From: Blastopirellula marina
Lineage (GTDB): Bacteria; Planctomycetota; Planctomycetia; Pirellulales; Pirellulaceae
Length of the DNA stretch: 64,000 nucleotides
Direction: 5' to 3'
NCBI RefSeq assembly: GCF_002967765.1
Contig: NZ_PUHY01000015.1
Location: forward strand, 124,001-188,000
In this document: in pieces, positions 28,118 to 36,863 of the stretch
Layout: every line of letters starts with the position of its first letter
Position numbering within the stretch: the stretch's first letter is position 1
Program-made: the position numbers and the translations under genes
Notes under the pieces: model-generated
Told to the model about the DNA's origin: nothing
What the model saw: the letters and a program-made list of their open reading frames with translations, nothing else
Database searches by the model: none

Positions 28118-29586
28118 GTCCGACACTATTTCTGGTAGTTTTCCTGCTATACATTTTAGCGATGATTGGCCTCAGCGTCTGGATTTCACGCTGGCAGAAG
28201 TCGGGCGAAGATTTTCTGCTGGGTAATCGTTCGATTCCTCTCCTGTTGGTACTAGGAACGACCATCGCCACGATGGTCGGAACGGGCTCAAGCATCGGAG
28301 CCGTAGGGCAGGGGTATGCTCACGGATGGCGTGGAGCGATGTTTGGCGTCGGGGGGGGCCTAGGAATGTTGCTATTGGGCAAACTATTTGCCAACGTTCG
28401 CACGCACAACTTCATGACCATGTCCGAGGAGATCTCGTTTTACTACGGAGCGAATCGATGGATCAAAGGGCTTGTCGCGATTTCGATGCTGTTGGCCTCC
28501 ATCGGTTGGCTGGGGGCTCATATCCTCGGCGGCAGTTATTATCTGGAATATGTAGGTAAGGTTGACCCCGTTGCGGCCAAAGCCATTCTCGCATTCGGCT
28601 TTGGCACTTACGTGGTGATTGGTGGTTACGTGGCAGTTGTCTGGACTGACACGATTCAGGCAATTGTTTTGTTTGTCGGTTTTCTTTTGATGACCGTATT
28701 CGCAGTGCAGCAGATCGGCGGTCCATCTAAGATTAGCAGTTTGAATCACAGCAGTTTTGAATTTTTGCAAGGTCCGCAGTTACTGCCATCGATTTCGCTG
28801 GCGGTGGCCATTTTGATCGGCGTCTTGGGAACGCCTTCCTATCGACAAAGGATTTACTCCGCTGATAGTCCCGCGACAGTCAAGAAGAGTTTCTATTGGA
28901 GCGGTATGCTTTATCTGGTGTTTTGTTTGCTGCCGGCTTTAATTGGGATTTGCGTTTATCAGCTAAACCCAAACCTTGAGAATCAAGATCACGCGTTTCT
29001 GTATATGGCAAACGAGTTGATGCCCATGGCGATTGGCATGATTTTTCTGATCGCTGGGCTAAGCGCGACGATGTCTTCTGCGAGTTCCGATGCCATCGCC
29101 GCGGTGGCGATTCTGTTTCGCGATGTGTATGTCATGTTTACGGGCAAAATGCCCAATCGAGATCGAATGGTTCGCAGTTCACGCTGGGGACTAATTGCGA
29201 TTATGGTGGCAGCATTCGCGATTACCTTGCCAGCTGAGAATATTATTCGCTACATCAAAGATATGATCTCCTTCATCATGAGTGGCTTAGTCGTCAGCAC
29301 GCTAATGGGCAAATACTGGCGTCGTGCCACTTGGCAAGGAGGTATCGCAGCGATTCTTGGCGGTGGAATCTGTACTGTGGTCTTTAAGTTCAATCCCGGG
29401 TTGGATGCATTTTGGGGCGGACCGGTAATCCTATCAGTCGTCTGCGCTGGCGTGGCCGGAGTATTGGTAAGTGTGGTTACACCTGCGAGTAGGGTTACTG
29501 ATTCCGAGGCATTGCGAATCCTGGCGACGGAGAGACGCGCGATGGAGTCGCATGACGAACCAATTGACGAGGATTTGTTGTCGTGA
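28114..29586 (+). CDS. Sodium:solute symporter family protein
   Basis: The 490-residue protein has about 13 hydrophobic segments and the SSF pattern. N-terminal WISRWQKSGEDFLLGNRSIP is followed by GTTIATMVGTGSSIGAVGQGYAHGW (the Na+-site helix), and FGTYVVIGGYVAVVWTDTIQ matches the conserved SSF signature region. ATMSSASSDAIAAVA corresponds to the helix carrying Na2-site Ser residues. It imports an organic solute with sodium across the inner membrane; the substrate is not assignable. It is coupled to ridA by an ATGA overlap, which hints at an amino-acid-like or amine substrate. Confidence 0.9.
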   Translation: MSPTLFLVVFLLYILAMIGLSVWISRWQKSGEDFLLGNRSIPLLLVLGTTIATMVGTGSSIGAVGQGYAHGWRGAMFGVGGGLGMLLLGKLFANVRTHNFMTMSEEISFYYGANRWIKGLVAISMLLASIGWLGAHILGGSYYLEYVGKVDPVAAKAILAFGFGTYVVIGGYVAVVWTDTIQAIVLFVGFLLMTVFAVQQIGGPSKISSLNHSSFEFLQGPQLLPSISLAVAILIGVLGTPSYRQRIYSADSPATVKKSFYWSGMLYLVFCLLPALIGICVYQLNPNLENQDHAFLYMANELMPMAIGMIFLIAGLSATMSSASSDAIAAVAILFRDVYVMFTGKMPNRDRMVRSSRWGLIAIMVAAFAITLPAENIIRYIKDMISFIMSGLVVSTLMGKYWRRATWQGGIAAILGGGICTVVFKFNPGLDAFWGGPVILSVVCAGVAGVLVSVVTPASRVTDSEALRILATERRAMESHDEPIDEDLLS

Positions 29587-29647
29587 CGAGAGCTTAGGGG
29601 ATGGCAAATTCGATCCCCACGACCCTATTTCGGCTAAATCGTGCCTG

Positions 29648-30034
29648 CTAGAACATACCATTGAGGTGCGCGGCTTCGTCCGGAACGGTTTGCAGAACAT
29701 CCCAGTGCTCGACGACTTTCCCGTTATCGTCCAGGCGAAATATGTCGATCCCTGCCCAATCGGAATCGCCAGGCCAAGTTTGATGGCAGTGTAAGACGAC
29801 AAAGTCGCCTTCGGCGATCACACGCACAAAACGGACATGTTTACCGGGATATTCGAGGGCCATCTTCTCGAAATATGCGATGAATGCCTGTTTGCCATCT
29901 CCGACCATCGGATTGTGCTGAGTGTAGGTATTCCCAACGTACTTCTCGACCGCCTCTGCGGGACGGCATTGGTTGAACATGGTGTGATAAAACGCTTGAA
30001 CATTTCGCTTGTTTCTTTCTTCGCGCTCACCCAT
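29648..30034 (-). CDS. SnoaL-like / nuclear transport factor 2 family protein
   Basis: This 128-residue cytoplasmic protein has the NTF2-like cone fold pattern of SnoaL-like predicted ester cyclases. [24 protein letters not shown] is followed by [19 protein letters not shown] and [15 protein letters not shown], with [23 protein letters not shown] at the end. These match the common short NTF2-like group whose conserved His, Asp and Trp line a pocket. Actual activity in this group is mostly unknown. It is convergent with the symporter gene and monocistronic. Confidence 0.85.
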   Translation of the reverse strand: MGEREERNKRNVQAFYHTMFNQCRPAEAVEKYVGNTYTQHNPMVGDGKQAFIAYFEKMALEYPGKHVRFVRVIAEGDFVVLHCHQTWPGDSDWAGIDIFRLDDNGKVVEHWDVLQTVPDEAAHLNGMF

Positions 30035-30233
30035 GGTGCACCTGGTAAGTTTTTGGGAATCATCATTAATGAATTGCTACGCTTTGGTTGATGCCGACGG
30101 CGGCTCTTCTGTTGCATTGTTTTTCATATTCGACCGTTCGTATCGGAATATCGTGTCAATTCGTTGGTACGCAGTTCGGCAAAAACACTTAGCTAAGCAT
30201 GCAAATCGAATCGTGCGAACGAATTGCCAAATG

Positions 30234-30252
30234 ATTCGAATTCGCTTCGAAT
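30234..30252. promoter_or_regulatory. Palindrome in a 345-bp divergent intergenic region
   Basis: The gap 30035-30379 separates the SnoaL-like gene (minus) from the esterase gene (plus) and should contain both promoters. Within it, attcgaa (30234-30240) and ttcgaat (30246-30252) form a perfect 7-bp dyad around a 5-base centre, which could be an operator. Nothing else was recognised. Confidence 0.3.
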
Positions 30253-30379
30253 AGTTCTCTTGGTCGTCAAAACGGATTATTGATCAGTTAAGCTAGAGAT
30301 GATCACGGAACGAGTCATCTTATGCTTTCCGCTCCGGATTGCCTCATCAAATCTTGTATGCCCCAATCAGAGCATTCCC

Positions 30380-31468
30380 ATGCACATTGCCTATCGATTT
30401 ACGTTCAGTCTGCTGGTTTTTCTGCTGCCGAGTCTCCTGTTAGCTGATATATCGCCGGCCGCTGAGACATCGGAGACACTGCCAGATCCTGATGGCAAAG
30501 GTGCCGACATGAGTCGACCAGTGCAGGTCTACATCTTGCTTGGTCAATCCAACATGTTGGGTGCCGGTAAGATTGGACCGGCCAGTCAGGAAGGAACGCT
30601 CGAACATGCTGTGCAAGCGAAGGAAAAATATCCCTACTTGATCGATGAAAATGGAAACTGGACAGAACGTAGGGATGTCCGAAATGTTCGCGTCATGGCA
30701 AGCGGCACCAAACCAATGAAGGTCTTTCACAACGAATGGATGACGGTAAAAGGCCGAACGATAGGACCAGAGCTAGGCATCGGGCATTGTCTCGGCCATG
30801 CCACGGATGCTCCGGTTCTGATCCTGAAAAGTTGCATTGGCAATCGATCTTTGGGTTGGGATCTCTTGCCTCCGGGAAGCGAAGGGTATGAGTTTTATGA
30901 CAAGGGTAAGACTTGGGTCTACGCAGGTTACAAGCAATCACCCATGCGCTGGGAGAAGGGGACCGAGCCGAAATCGATCAACTGGTACGCCGGTATGCAG
31001 TACGACGGAGATATCGCTAACGCAAAGCAGGTTCTGGCCGGACTTCCAAAGTATTACCCAAATGCGAAAAGCTACGAGATTGCCGGTTTCTTTTTCTGGC
31101 AAGGCGATAAGGATCGCTATGACGCCGGACTGGCCAGTCACTACGAAGCGAACCTCGTTCACTTCATCGATCAGCTACGTAAAGACTTCGACGCTCCAAA
31201 TGCCAAGTTTGTATGCGCAACGCTTGGACAGACCGTCAAGGGATCGCAAGGCAACGAAGGCTTAATCCTCGATGCGCAATTGGCCATCGATGGAACAAGT
31301 AGCAAATATCCGAAGTTTAAAGGGAATGTGGCAACCGTTTACACCCAGCCTCTTTGCCATGGCGGCGCATCGAACAACCACTATGGAGGCAATGCCGAAA
31401 CTTACATGGACGTTGGCGAGGCGATGGGGCGAGCCATGCTGAAATTACAGCGATCTGAGATGAAGTGA
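30380..31468 (+). CDS. Exported SGNH-type esterase, sialate O-acetylesterase-like
   Basis: From ATG 30380 this has 362 residues with a signal peptide (MHIAYRFTFSLLVFLLPSLL, cleavage near LAD). The catalytic Ser57 is in ILLGQSNMLG, the block I motif of the SASA/acetylxylan esterase family. Further conserved parts are GPELGIGHCLG, ILKSCIGNRSLGWDLLPPGS, GFFFWQGDKDRYD and the C-terminal HYGGNAETYMDVGEAMGRAM. The likely reaction is removal of acetyl groups from carbohydrate, fitting a polysaccharide-degrading planctomycete; the true substrate is unknown. An ATG at 30299 would add 27 residues before the signal peptide and is rejected. It stands alone. Confidence 0.88.
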   Translation: MHIAYRFTFSLLVFLLPSLLLADISPAAETSETLPDPDGKGADMSRPVQVYILLGQSNMLGAGKIGPASQEGTLEHAVQAKEKYPYLIDENGNWTERRDVRNVRVMASGTKPMKVFHNEWMTVKGRTIGPELGIGHCLGHATDAPVLILKSCIGNRSLGWDLLPPGSEGYEFYDKGKTWVYAGYKQSPMRWEKGTEPKSINWYAGMQYDGDIANAKQVLAGLPKYYPNAKSYEIAGFFFWQGDKDRYDAGLASHYEANLVHFIDQLRKDFDAPNAKFVCATLGQTVKGSQGNEGLILDAQLAIDGTSSKYPKFKGNVATVYTQPLCHGGASNNHYGGNAETYMDVGEAMGRAMLKLQRSEMK

Positions 31469-31498
31469 GCCGATTCAACGCATTAGCATCGCTGCCGC

Positions 31499-32572
31499 CT
31501 ATTCTGCGAGAAGCTCTTCAATCTTCTGCCGCATGTGAAGTTCGCCGTCGTTACCCTTCCATTTTAGTTCGCCCGCCCAGTGTTCTCGGAAGTAGCCCTG
31601 CTTGTCGATGAGATAGACACTGGGCCACATTGAATTCCCCCAAGCATTCCAATTGACCTTTTTGTCATCAATAAGCACTGGGAAGTCGAACTTCGCTTCG
31701 GCAGCTTTGCGGCGTACGGAATCGCTATTGCGCTCGGCGCTGGTTTCGGGAGTATGGATGCCAACGATGACAACATCTTTGTCTTTAAATCGCTCGCTCC
31801 ACTCAAGATACCAGGGGTAGTTGCGAATGCAGTTGATGCAGCCAAAAGCGTAAAAATGGACGACAACCACCTTGCCGCGAAGTTCCTTCAGTGAGAGTAG
31901 CGAGGAATTGATCCACTCACCTTCAGCACCAAAGTCAGGGGCTCGAATGTGCGGCTGGTTGTCTTTCAGGCCACGGAATGGTTCGCCGATCACATTCCGC
32001 AACGCAGTTCGTTGCACGGGTGTCAGGACAGCGACGAGCTTCTTTTGCTGGTCTTCGAGAAGCTTGACGTACTCTTGCTGGACGGCTTGACGGTCTTTCC
32101 CTTCGTCGTTCATCTCTTTGCGAAGTTCGACAACCGCCTCTTGCGTGTCGGCATCGATCTTCTCGAGTTTCGTCTTCTGAGTCGCCGAGTAGTTGAGTCG
32201 GTTGGCGACCTCTTCGTGCAGCAACGCGTCATTCCCCATTCGCTGTAAGACGAGCTGTTTGAAACGGGTTTGCTGTTTCGGCTCGAGCAGACTCTGCATC
32301 TTCTCACGGGCTTCTGCGACAAGCGTTGTTGCGGTGGAAAGGGCTTCTTCACGAGATCGGTTTCTCAGCGGAAGAAAGCGAAGGTCAAGGTCGTCTCTCA
32401 CAGCATGAAATTGCTGCTCCTGGGCCGGGCTTAAATCCAATTCGGCAACGGCAGATGGCTGATGCAGAAGAATCCAGAACGGGTCGTTCCATGGTTCCGT
32501 ATCCGCAGCACGTACCTCGACTTGTGCTGCCCAAGAAAGACAGATGATAGAAAACAGAATTGCGCGACGCAT
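31499..32572 (-). CDS. Exported TlpA-like thioredoxin-fold protein with helical N-terminal region
   Basis: From ATG 32572 this has 357 residues with a signal peptide (MRRAILFSIICLSWAAQVEV, cleavage after VRA). Residues about 30-190 are charged, helical and rich in Gln, Lys and Glu, resembling the Spy/LTXXQ-type helical region (LSPAQEQQFHAVRDDLD, LTPVQRTALRNVIG). Residues about 205-355 form a thioredoxin/TlpA domain with the redox motif C245-I-N-C248 after VVVHFYAFG, and WPSVYLIDKQGYF with the cis-Pro. It probably works in periplasmic thiol redox or cytochrome maturation-type reactions. The helical domain may bind client proteins. It is convergent with the esterase gene. Confidence 0.85.
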   Translation of the reverse strand: MRRAILFSIICLSWAAQVEVRAADTEPWNDPFWILLHQPSAVAELDLSPAQEQQFHAVRDDLDLRFLPLRNRSREEALSTATTLVAEAREKMQSLLEPKQQTRFKQLVLQRMGNDALLHEEVANRLNYSATQKTKLEKIDADTQEAVVELRKEMNDEGKDRQAVQQEYVKLLEDQQKKLVAVLTPVQRTALRNVIGEPFRGLKDNQPHIRAPDFGAEGEWINSSLLSLKELRGKVVVVHFYAFGCINCIRNYPWYLEWSERFKDKDVVIVGIHTPETSAERNSDSVRRKAAEAKFDFPVLIDDKKVNWNAWGNSMWPSVYLIDKQGYFREHWAGELKWKGNDGELHMRQKIEELLAE

Positions 32573-33012
32573 GATTCGCCTCGAGGACTTGAGGAATGAG
32601 AGTCTGCTTTTAATGCCACACGTGAATTGAGGGATGCCTACCGGACCATGTCCATATTTTAACGAAGAGGGTGATCGCATCTCTAACTCTACCGACTATT
32701 CCCGAGAGATTAGCAGGAATTAAAAAGGCTCGATGTAAAGCAGATCACACTGCTGCGACTTGAAGCCAAAGAAGTTCCATGTTCGCTTCTCTTGGTGAGC
32801 CATTTCACGGTAGGGCGAAGTGTGGACGTCTATCCTGATCCGTGGAAAGCCGATGAAATGAAATCGGAGTCGTTTCTACCTTCATTTGGACAGAAAATGC
32901 AGCGAGTTCTTGATTGCGGAATTGTTCACCTTGTACATTGGGATTCCAAACTCCCCACCTTGGAACTTCGCCCCACACCGTTCCAGCTGACTCCTTCCGT
33001 TCTCTTAAGCTG
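32573..33012. other. 440-bp divergent intergenic region
   Basis: This lies between the start of the TlpA-like gene (minus) and the start of the ceramidase-like gene (plus). It must contain both promoters. Open frames inside it lack a convincing start, ribosome-binding site or family pattern. I see no repeat or hairpin of note. Confidence 0.5.
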
Positions 33013-34419
33013 ATGGACAATCGCATGGCTATCGATCGACGGCACTTCTTGGAAACCACTTTGTCGGCAGGAATTGCCGGGCTACTCGCCCCTTGTTTGG
33101 CGCGAGGAGAATCGGCGCCCTCATTGAAGATCGCTCCGTTTCGATTCCAAGTGACCCCTCCCGAAGGACATCCGCTGTGCGGCGGTTGGATCACGCCGGT
33201 GGTTGCCGTTGAAGATGATCTGGAAGCCATCGGTTTCGTGCTGACTGGAGCTGGAGAACCAATCGTCATCTGTGCGGTTGATTGGACGGGCCTCCTCAAT
33301 GAAGCCCATTTGCAGTGGCGAGAAACAATCGCGAAAGCTGCCGGGACAACTCCTGATCGCGTCGCCGTGCAATGCGTTCATCAACACGATGCCCCGTTTG
33401 TTTGCCTAGAGGGAGAACGTGTTGCCAGTCAACACGCGGGACTTCCTCATTTAGTGCAACTCGATTTCTTCCAGGAGTGTTTGACGAACGCTGCGGAAGC
33501 CGTTACCAAAGCAATGCAAAATTTACAGCCAGTAACTCACCTTGCCACCGGTCAGGCAAAGGTTGAGAAAGTCGCCAGCAATCGGCGCATTGTCAATTCA
33601 GCTGGCGAGCTTGTTGATTGGCGAGGTAGTTCCAGCAAAACGCCCAGGCACTGGGAGATTCCAGAGGGATTAATCGACCCGTGGATGAAAACGGTTGCCT
33701 TCATGCAAGGCGATAAGAAGCTGGTGTCATGCCATTACTATGCAACGCACCCCATGAGCCACTATGGAAAGGGGCAAGTGAGTAGCGATTTCGTCGGTCT
33801 GGCACGTAAACGCCGACAAGCCGAGGATCCAGGTTGCACCCACATTTACTTCACTGGTTGCTCAGGTAACGTCGCCGCTGGAAAGTATAATGATGCCTCT
33901 CCGGAAGCACGTGTGCGTTTAACAGATCGCATCTACGCCGCCCTTGTCGAGAGCGAATCGCGATTGAAGATCGAACCGATCTCGAGTGCCCAGTGGCAAA
34001 CCGCCGAGGTTCAAATTCCTCCGTCGGAGTCGCTGAACGAAGAGGAGTTGCTCGCGATCGTCGCCGACCCAAAGGCCTCGAACGCAGATCGAAATCGTTC
34101 CGCCATGAAAATCGGATGGCTTCGTCGTTGCGAACGAGGGACCCCGATCGTCCTCAGTTCGCTGCATGTGAATCAAACCTCGCTGCTCCATTTGCCAGCA
34201 GAGTCGTTCATCGAGTACCAGCTGCAGGCCCAGGAACTCGCTCCGGACCGATTCGTGGCCACCGCTGCTTACGGCGACGGAGGCCCTTGGTACATTCCAA
34301 CCGCCGAGTCTTACCCTCAAGGAGGCTATGAAGTGCGCGTCGCGTTCAGTTCACCCAAGGTCGATGAAATACTCACCGAGAGCTCAAAGCGAATTTTGAA
34401 TGCTTCCAAGATAATTTGA
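33013..34419 (+). CDS. Exported neutral/alkaline ceramidase-like hydrolase
   Basis: From ATG 33013 (or 33025) this has 468 residues with a Tat-like signal (AIDRRHFLETTLSAGIAGLL, cleavage after ARG). The N-terminal ceramidase domain pattern includes GWITPVVA, the metal-site VQCVHQHDAP (His-x-His), and CHYYATHPMSHYGKGQVSSDF with further His ligands. The catalytic region, normally near GDVSPN or GDVNP, reads FTGCSGNVAAGKYND, so the typical motif is altered. Members of this group are common in planctomycetes and their substrates are mostly unknown. It is monocistronic, 289 bp upstream of the Msr fusion. Confidence 0.8.
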   Translation: MDNRMAIDRRHFLETTLSAGIAGLLAPCLARGESAPSLKIAPFRFQVTPPEGHPLCGGWITPVVAVEDDLEAIGFVLTGAGEPIVICAVDWTGLLNEAHLQWRETIAKAAGTTPDRVAVQCVHQHDAPFVCLEGERVASQHAGLPHLVQLDFFQECLTNAAEAVTKAMQNLQPVTHLATGQAKVEKVASNRRIVNSAGELVDWRGSSSKTPRHWEIPEGLIDPWMKTVAFMQGDKKLVSCHYYATHPMSHYGKGQVSSDFVGLARKRRQAEDPGCTHIYFTGCSGNVAAGKYNDASPEARVRLTDRIYAALVESESRLKIEPISSAQWQTAEVQIPPSESLNEEELLAIVADPKASNADRNRSAMKIGWLRRCERGTPIVLSSLHVNQTSLLHLPAESFIEYQLQAQELAPDRFVATAAYGDGGPWYIPTAESYPQGGYEVRVAFSSPKVDEILTESSKRILNASKII

Positions 34420-34707
34420 GATCTTGCGTAAGTTCTTCAGTGGCCAGTGATTACGTGCTTGACTCGCGTGGTTTCGTTAATGTTTGAGTGTTCCTGCCGG
34501 TACTTCCGATGAGCGTGCTGTTCGCTCTTTAGGCGTCAGGCCGATACTTTGCTGTCTGATGAAGTGTTGAAAGAGATGGAGAACAACCGCTGCGGTATCG
34601 AACTTTCCATTTGATTTCCTACCGCTAAAATAATCAGATGTCGCGCAGTGGCGGTGACGGACGCGGCAGCGGTTGCAATTCTTTGAATTGATCTTGGGGG
34701 CAACGTC

Positions 34708-35931
34708 ATGCGAAGGATCCTTTCCCTTACCACAGCTACTCTAGCGGGACTCCTGCTCACGATCGCTTCGTTCGGCTACCGTCCTCTTATGGCAGACGAA
34801 ACGAATCTTGAAGCGAGCGATGCTGCTTTGCCTGCGACCACGATGACCGCGAAAGCGATGTTTGCTGGTGGTTGTTTCTGGTCGGTCGAATCGGATATGG
34901 AAAAGGTATCCGGGGTTCTGGATGTAATCACGGGGTACGCTGGCGGTCAGTCGAATAATCCGACCTATCAAACTTACGCGTTTGGCGGCCACCGTGAAGT
35001 CATTCTCATTACCTACGATCCTCAGAAGATTACCTACGCCGGGCTCATCGAGCACCTGATCAAGCATATCGATCCTACCGATGCCCAAGGTTCCTTCCTC
35101 GATCGTGGAGTGCAGTATAGTCCCGCGATTTTTGTACAAACGGATCGGGAGAAACAGACGGCTGAGGCTGTATTGTCTCAGATCTCCGAGATGAAGGTCT
35201 ACGAGAATCCTCTAGCCGTCGCTATTTTGCCTCCTGCCTATTTTTGGCCAGCAGAAGCCTATCACCAGGACTACGCGGCACATCACCCTGCGTCGTACAA
35301 GAGCTACCGCTTCCGCTCTGGCCGTGATTCCTTCATTCGGAAGCACTGGGGAAAGAAGGCAGACGAACTGCAACTAGCGGACATCGTTCCAGCGACCTCC
35401 TCAGAGGAATTATCGACGAATGAGTCGACGAGTGTTGCTGCCTCGCAAGCCCCAGAAAAGCCGTGGGAATCATTCGAAAAACCGGATCCGAAGGAACTTC
35501 GCGCCAAGCTCACACGAATGCAGTACGCAGTCACTCAAAGCTATAAGACCGAGCCCGAGTTCCGAAATGCTTACTGGGACAATCACGAAGAGGGAATCTA
35601 CGTCGATATCGTTTCGGGGGAACCGCTGTTCTCGTCCACCGATAAGTTTGATTCTGGAACAGGCTGGCCTTCCTTTACAAAGCCGCTAGAACCGGAGCAC
35701 TTTGTATCCCACGTCGACTATGACAAAGGGTATCCACGCCTCGCACTTCGGTCAAAGTACGGCGAATGCCATCTGGGACACGTATTCAACGACGGTCCCG
35801 TCGCGACCGGAGGAATGCGGTTTTGCATGAACTCCGCGGCACTGAAGTTTATTCCCAAAGATGAACTTGAAGAGGCTGGTTATGGCGAATACCTTAAGCT
35901 ATTCGCCCCAATGCCCACAAATGCAAAATAG
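34708..35931 (+). CDS. msrAB: Exported peptide methionine sulfoxide reductase, MsrA-MsrB fusion
   Basis: The fusion repairs both S- and R-methionine sulfoxide in proteins. The 407-residue protein has a signal peptide ([20 protein letters not shown], cleavage after LMA), so it works in the envelope. MsrA (about 48-215) has GGCFW with catalytic Cys56 and [13 protein letters not shown] linker rich in Ser/Glu follows (about 222-255). MsrB (about 262-395) has [14 protein letters not shown] and RFCMN with catalytic Cys373. Cys354 sits in GECHLGHVF. The first zinc CxxC is absent (DIVSGEPLF), so MsrB is the non-zinc form. The start ATG follows GGGGGC. No thioredoxin-like reductant domain is fused. 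Confidence 0.95.
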   Translation: MRRILSLTTATLAGLLLTIASFGYRPLMADETNLEASDAALPATTMTAKAMFAGGCFWSVESDMEKVSGVLDVITGYAGGQSNNPTYQTYAFGGHREVILITYDPQKITYAGLIEHLIKHIDPTDAQGSFLDRGVQYSPAIFVQTDREKQTAEAVLSQISEMKVYENPLAVAILPPAYFWPAEAYHQDYAAHHPASYKSYRFRSGRDSFIRKHWGKKADELQLADIVPATSSEELSTNESTSVAASQAPEKPWESFEKPDPKELRAKLTRMQYAVTQSYKTEPEFRNAYWDNHEEGIYVDIVSGEPLFSSTDKFDSGTGWPSFTKPLEPEHFVSHVDYDKGYPRLALRSKYGECHLGHVFNDGPVATGGMRFCMNSAALKFIPKDELEEAGYGEYLKLFAPMPTNAK

Positions 35932-35979
35932 TCTTAACTCGGCAATGGTCGGGGGCGGCTTACTATTTGAACCGCTAAC

Positions 35980-36789
35980 GTGATTGTTAGTTTCTCTTTC
36001 GCGATAGTTGCGGAACCTTACCCCCTGTTAGCTGCTTACTTGAACAATCATACAAGAATCTTGCTGGAAGTCTGTGTCGCCTCGGTCGACGATGCGGTTG
36101 CCGCGTTTCGTGGAGGAGCCGATCGACTTGAACTTAACTTCGCAATCGAGCTTGGTGGCTTGACGCCCAGTGTTGGGCTTCTTGAAGAAGTCAAACGTGC
36201 CGTAAGCATTCCAGTGGTCGCGATGGTTCGGCCGAAGCCGGGAGGATTCCACTACTCGGCGGCCGATCTTCGATTGATGATGCGAGACGCCGAGATGCTA
36301 CTGGCTGCTGGTGCCGACGGAATCGTTTCGGGCGCGTTGAAAGAGGACGGAACGATCGAGGACACATATTGGGGCTCGCTTAAGAGGAAATCCGAATCTC
36401 GTGAACTGATATTTCACCGAGCGTTTGATGTTGTGTCCGACCAGCGATCGCTCCTTAAGGCATTGATCGATCTAGATACCACTCGTGTGCTGACGTCTGG
36501 TGGCCGCGATACTGCATGGGAAGGGCGCGAGCAGATTGCCAAACTGAATGAGCATTTTGGCAAACAGATCGAACTGCTTCCTGGCTCAGGGATTTCGTCT
36601 GAGAATGCTGTGGACGTTGTGCTGGCGACCGGATGTACTCAAATCCATGGTTCTTTCAGCCGATTACAGACGGGCCAGTTTACGGGATGGCTAAGAAACG
36701 AAAACCGTCGGGCGACCAGTCAGCAATTAGTCGCTGCCACAAGAGCAGCCCTCGATTCGCGGGAACGTATGATCGATTCCTTAGGCTAA
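35980..36789 (+). CDS. cutC: CutC-family protein
   Basis: This is a 269-residue (from GTG 35980) TIM-barrel protein of the CutC family, once linked to copper homeostasis and now of unsure function. Conserved parts are LLEVCVASVDDAVAAFRGGADRLEL, GGLTPSVGLLEEV, VVAMVRPKPGGFHYS, GADGIVSGALKEDGTID-like sequence, FHRAFDVV, RVLTSGGRDTAWEG and LLPGSGISSENAV. The conserved core starts at about residue 28, so a later TTG start at 36040 is also possible; the first 20 residues are hydrophobic and may be an artefact. It is 48 bp after msrAB on the same strand and may be co-transcribed. Confidence 0.9.
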   Translation: MIVSFSFAIVAEPYPLLAAYLNNHTRILLEVCVASVDDAVAAFRGGADRLELNFAIELGGLTPSVGLLEEVKRAVSIPVVAMVRPKPGGFHYSAADLRLMMRDAEMLLAAGADGIVSGALKEDGTIEDTYWGSLKRKSESRELIFHRAFDVVSDQRSLLKALIDLDTTRVLTSGGRDTAWEGREQIAKLNEHFGKQIELLPGSGISSENAVDVVLATGCTQIHGSFSRLQTGQFTGWLRNENRRATSQQLVAATRAALDSRERMIDSLG

Positions 36790-36863
36790 TCGTTAAACAA
36801 GTGAACTCGGTTGCGAATGTCACGCGTCCTAAGGGCGGATGGCTAACCGAGGAGCAGACCCAT

